Positions 34,068-36,815 of a stretch of 36,815 nt of DNA are shown in pieces. Position numbers and translations under genes: made by a program. Below the pieces are notes generated by a model. The model worked only from the letters and a program-made list of their open reading frames with translations. It did not search any database and was not told the DNA's origin. Source of the DNA: Sedimentisphaerales bacterium (GTDB lineage Bacteria; Planctomycetota; Phycisphaerae; Sedimentisphaerales; Anaerobacaceae); contig JANQFY010000373.1 in assembly GCA_028277585.1 (NCBI GenBank), positions 1-36,815 of the forward strand, given 5' to 3'. Within the stretch, counting starts at the first letter, position 1; each line of letters opens with the position of its first letter.

Positions 34068-35132
34068 CTACTCGCCGAGAGCAGCGTCCTTGATCGCCTT
34101 GCGAACGGTCTGTCGCTGCTTCCACGCGGCGGCCTGGAAGTAGAAGTACTCCCTGCCCCCGCAGACTTCGAAGTCTTCCGGGTCCAACCTTAGCGCACTG
34201 CCCAGGAAGTCGAGGAGCCCTCCCTCGGGCACAAGGGCGGCGTTGAACCAGTCTCGGGGACCATAGTCAAAGGCCAACCGCGGAAACTGCTGGTGCCATT
34301 CGTGCCCGCCGCGCGACCTGAAGTCTTCGTGGTCCGCTGGCTTCCGCAGGCACCGGCGCAGCTTCACCTTGACCCCGTTCCATCGCCCGGCATTGCCCGT
34401 CGCCTGGGAGAGCAAGCCCAGAATGGCGTCCGAGGCCTCCAGGAACTCTTTGCAATTGTCCTGCCCCACCGTGGATCTCTTCCTGGGCCGGCACCGCCAT
34501 GTGGTGTCGCTACGGTCCGGCAACGTGCCCAGTTCGGCGTGCCCGATATCCGGCCCCGCGTAGGAAAGGAACTGCGAGATGAGCTTCGCGTCCCGCCACT
34601 GCGCGCCGCGCTTGATCTCGACGCCGCGGATGTCGTTGTTCTCTCGATCCCAATCGCCGCTGAAGCCCTGGTGCGACCACGTATCGGCGTAGCTGTGCAG
34701 CGCAACGCCAAGCTGAATCAGCGCCCGCTTCTTCGCTTCCCGCGATCCGGCGGCCTTCCAGGCGTCAATCGCATCCGTGACCAATCGGCGGGCCAGTCGT
34801 CCGTTCTTCTTCACGCGCCGGCGCAGCGCTGCCGTCTGCCCCGTCAGAGAGGGAAGGAAGTGGAAACACACGTACACCAGCTTGCGACTCCTCCGACTCA
34901 GGGCGCCTTTGATGTAGTCCAGGTCCTTATGGGCCGTGCAGATCGGATCGAAATCCCCGTCCTCGAATCGTATCCCCTCAACCCCTGGATCCCGGTCGAG
35001 ACCCATCTTTCTGTACTCCCTGGCGTCGTCCACATACTGGGAAGCGTACGCAATCAACTGGCTGTCCGCCCGGGAGAAGCCGGCGTGATGCGCCAGTACC
35101 TTGATAGCGGCGTAGTGGAAGTTGATGTTCAT
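34068..35132 (-). CDS. DUF6765-like protein (putative zinc hydrolase fold)
   Basis: A 354-aa protein, no signal peptide. The N-terminus M-N-I-N-F-H-Y-A-A-I-K-V-L-A-H-H-A-G-F-S, S-Q-L-I-A-Y-A-S-Q-Y-V-D-D-A and H-S-Y-A-D-T-W-S-H-Q-G-F-S-G (about 147-160) match, from memory, the DUF6765 family, which has the His/Asp pattern of phospholipase C / S1-P1-nuclease-type zinc enzymes. Conserved His and Asp are spread as expected for a helical metal-binding bundle. Catalytic activity is not demonstrated. The ATG at 35132 has Shine-Dalgarno AAAGGAGA; in-frame upstream starts are rejected. It precedes the DUF362 fusion gene on the same strand (142-175 bp gap, depending on that gene's start) and may be co-expressed with it. 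Confidence 0.75.
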   Translation of the reverse strand: MNINFHYAAIKVLAHHAGFSRADSQLIAYASQYVDDAREYRKMGLDRDPGVEGIRFEDGDFDPICTAHKDLDYIKGALSRRSRKLVYVCFHFLPSLTGQTAALRRRVKKNGRLARRLVTDAIDAWKAAGSREAKKRALIQLGVALHSYADTWSHQGFSGDWDRENNDIRGVEIKRGAQWRDAKLISQFLSYAGPDIGHAELGTLPDRSDTTWRCRPRKRSTVGQDNCKEFLEASDAILGLLSQATGNAGRWNGVKVKLRRCLRKPADHEDFRSRGGHEWHQQFPRLAFDYGPRDWFNAALVPEGGLLDFLGSALRLDPEDFEVCGGREYFYFQAAAWKQRQTVRKAIKDAALGE

Positions 35133-35528
35133 GGCCGTCTCCTTTATTGACGTCAGCAGACTCGTGTGCCGACTCGACGAGAGCACAAGCCCCGCCGGGC
35201 CAAATCAATTCCGCAGGAGTGCAATTCGCCAAGCTGTCTCGCCCAGGTGCCGGATCGTCATAGGTGCAGGCTAAAGGCGATTATGAAGGCCGTCGTCGCT
35301 TCCGTCCATTGTGGAGACTACGTATTTTTTGACCGCAGCGTGATTGGCGCCCGAGCGGCAAGAATCCACTCCGGCTCAGGCAGAATAGACGCCCCAGAAT
35401 CAGGACCTGAGGGCGCCTTGGTCGCCAAATACGGGGGCCTGCGCCGGCTTGGCGAGCGCAGGCCCCGGGGAAACTATCTCTATGCCCCCAGCGGTTTGCC
35501 GAGGGGCATCTCGACCCGTTGTGAGCGG
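35133..35528. other. Intergenic region with terminator-like stem-loop
   Basis: A 396-bp gap between the DUF6765-like gene and the end of LamG gene 3, both on the minus strand. It should hold the promoter of the DUF6765-like gene and the terminator of the LamG gene; only the latter (35434-35466) is clear. Frames crossing the gap show no recognisable protein. Confidence 0.5.
35434..35466 (-). terminator. GC-rich stem-loop after LamG gene 3
   Basis: GGGGCCTGCGC (35434-35444) pairs perfectly with GCGCAGGCCCC (35456-35466), an 11-bp stem with an 11-nt loop, 63 bases past the stop codon on the minus strand. Only a short T run (CGTATTTGG) follows. A likely terminator, of the same type as at 9792 and 29816. 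Confidence 0.65.
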
Positions 35529-36815
35529 CTACAAGGCTTGCTCGAAGCTGAAATCGTCGAAGTACACCGCCTCGATCTCGTCGGTCGGCCAGATGTCGAC
35601 GCCGGCAATGCTCGCGGCCGCACGCGTGGCCAGGTAGATGTCGTTGTAGTAGAAATGGGCCACCTGCGAGTACAGGTCGATCTCCACACGCAGCGGGACC
35701 CAACTGTCGTACACCAGATCCACCTGGACCGCCTGGTCCTCTTCGCAATAGGCCTTGCCGGTCCCGAAGTCGGCGATCAACGAACCGACCCAACTGACGG
35801 TTTCGGTCGCGCCGTCGTATTCGGACAGGGCGCCGAAGTACATCTTGCCGGCGGCCGCGACGTTCGACGGGCAGTACTGCATGACCTTCAACGTCCACTG
35901 CCCCGCGGTCTGTTGCGGCCAGTTGGGCACCAGGTCGTCACGAGCACCGACGATCTCCAGAGAATTCGCGCCGCTGTACGCGACGACGTCAGTCACCCGG
36001 GCGCCCCACTGGGCGCCGCCGAACCACCCTTCCCAGCCATCGACCTCGTGCAGGCTCGCGCCCACGGCCAACGCGTCGAAGTTCTCGATCAGCGAGACAT
36101 CCTCGATTTGAGGCGGAGCGCCGCGCAATTCGATATCGTCGACGAAGACTACGCCCTGACCGTTAACGCCACCCAGCCGGTCGAAGCCGACACTCAGCGA
36201 AGTGACATTGCTGACATCGTACGCACTCAGATCGATCGACCACACCTGCCAGAAAGGACGCTTCACGATCTCGGCGTCACCGGGATAGAGGATCTTGGTG
36301 TTGTTGATCTTGACGTACATCTGCTGGGCAACATTGGCCGGATCGCCGTGGATCCATAGGTTCAGGACCTTGATCCCATACCGGGTCCAGTTCTGGGCCG
36401 CAGCGAAGGTCCGCGTGGCCTCCGAGTAGGTCGCGCCGGCGTTGTCGTACGTCAAGGGCATCGACTGGCCCCCGCCATGGACGGTCGTCTGCTCGGCGAA
36501 CGGCGATTCGAGATGTCCCACCTGCGAACCATTACCGGGGACGCCATAACCATCCACCCAACTCTGGTAAATGCGATTCTCGTCGTCATCGTAGCTCTCG
36601 AAGCCGTCCACGGTGACAGACATCGCCGTCGTGAAGCTCCAGAGATCGCCCGCCCAGAGACGGACGGCGTCCGCTTCGTTGACCTCATCAACCTTCCAGA
36701 AATAGGTCTGGCCCAGCTCGAGCGACCCCTCGGCCGGCAAGACAGCCTCGCTGGTTGTCTCGACCGGCGCGCTGCCGTCGATGACGGCCTGCTCGTCCGC
36801 GCTGAGATACACATC
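35529..36815 (-). CDS. LamG/discoidin-type secreted protein 3, C-terminal part
   Basis: The window holds the last 428 codons; the gene continues past the right edge, so its N-terminus is not visible. The first part equals the end of the second Fn3-like domain of protein 1 (V-Y-L-S-A-D-E-Q-A-V-I-D-G, Y-F-W-K-V-D-E-V-N-E-A-D-A-V), followed by the D-G-F-E-S-Y-D-D-D-E-N-R-I-Y module (about 70-235). The C-terminal 190 residues differ from both paralogues: instead of LamG there is a jelly-roll-like domain (F-D-A-L-A-V-G-A-S-L, G-W-F-G-G-A-Q-W-G, F-D-D-F-S-F-E at the end), resembling concanavalin-like modules of planctomycete surface proteins. A binding role is inferred. DNA of the shared part is strikingly similar to 10800-11200. 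Confidence 0.85.
   Translation of the reverse strand, partial: DVYLSADEQAVIDGSAPVETTSEAVLPAEGSLELGQTYFWKVDEVNEADAVRLWAGDLWSFTTAMSVTVDGFESYDDDENRIYQSWVDGYGVPGNGSQVGHLESPFAEQTTVHGGGQSMPLTYDNAGATYSEATRTFAAAQNWTRYGIKVLNLWIHGDPANVAQQMYVKINNTKILYPGDAEIVKRPFWQVWSIDLSAYDVSNVTSLSVGFDRLGGVNGQGVVFVDDIELRGAPPQIEDVSLIENFDALAVGASLHEVDGWEGWFGGAQWGARVTDVVAYSGANSLEIVGARDDLVPNWPQQTAGQWTLKVMQYCPSNVAAAGKMYFGALSEYDGATETVSWVGSLIADFGTGKAYCEEDQAVQVDLVYDSWVPLRVEIDLYSQVAHFYYNDIYLATRAAASIAGVDIWPTDEIEAVYFDDFSFEQAL

Noticed and set aside
35166-36359. 397-codon plus-strand frame at the right end
   Set aside because: It runs across the terminator-like hairpin and the real minus-strand LamG-type gene; no ribosome binding site or recognisable domain.
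1-36815. Search for tRNA, rRNA, CRISPR arrays, phage or transposon genes
   Set aside because: No cloverleaf-like sequence, regularly spaced repeats, integrase, transposase or terminal repeats flanked by target duplications were recognised by eye; short structured RNAs could still be missed.
36452-36815. Second minus-strand frame at the right end
   Set aside because: It overlaps the LamG-type gene in another frame and has no domain similarity, whereas the chosen frame aligns with LamG protein 1.

Overview
The window looks like a GC-rich chromosomal segment from a planctomycete of the class Phycisphaerae (Sedimentisphaerales-like). This is inferred from gene content: large secreted LamG/discoidin-type proteins carrying the D-D-F-E-S-Y-D-D module, pseudopilin-like proteins with F-T-L-I-E and a C-terminal D-G-H motif, many sulfatases, CotH/lamin-tail proteins and ADOP-type ABC permeases. 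No rRNA, tRNA, CRISPR array, integrase or transposase was seen. The segment reads as stable accessory chromosome for polysaccharide use and cell-envelope functions.

Layout. (1) 1-5663, plus strand: an ABC export locus with the tail of one FtsX/MacB-like permease, a MacB/LolD-like ATPase, a gutted permease relic (1245-1392), an intact 842-aa duplicated permease and a TolC-like outer-membrane factor. No periplasmic adaptor is present, so it probably lies upstream of the window. (2) 5689-12795, minus strand: a probable operon of a 976-aa LamG/discoidin protein, a pseudopilin-like protein and a CotH-kinase/lamin-tail protein. An AraC-family regulator (13129-14037) is transcribed divergently from it, and its promoter region holds a tandem near-repeat that could be an operator. 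(3) 14050-18220, minus strand: a tight operon of sulfatase, neutral-ceramidase-like hydrolase and beta-helix (pectate-lyase-like) protein, probably for breakdown of a sulfated glycan or glycoconjugate. (4) 18521-23894, plus strand: a two-domain M16 metalloprotease lipoprotein and a TPR-like lipoprotein. (5) 23907-29783: a second sulfatase, a second pseudopilin-like protein and a second LamG/discoidin protein divergent from it. (6) 29989-30938: a small secreted protein with a good promoter and a 98-aa hypothetical protein. (7) 31061-35132, minus strand: a 943-aa protein that joins a domain resembling the accessory region of long GMC (cholesterol-oxidase-like) oxidoreductases to a DUF362 domain, next to a DUF6765-like protein. 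(8) 35529-36815, minus strand: the C-terminal part of a third LamG/discoidin-type protein.

Regions 2, 3 and 5 suggest surface capture (LamG, discoidin) and degradation (sulfatases, lyase, ceramidase-like) of complex extracellular polymers under AraC-type control. Genes in region 7 have no obvious link to that theme and are the best candidates for something undescribed. At each of the three LamG gene ends there is a GC-rich perfect stem-loop without a T tract. All functional assignments were made by reading motifs and recalling families; no database search was possible.
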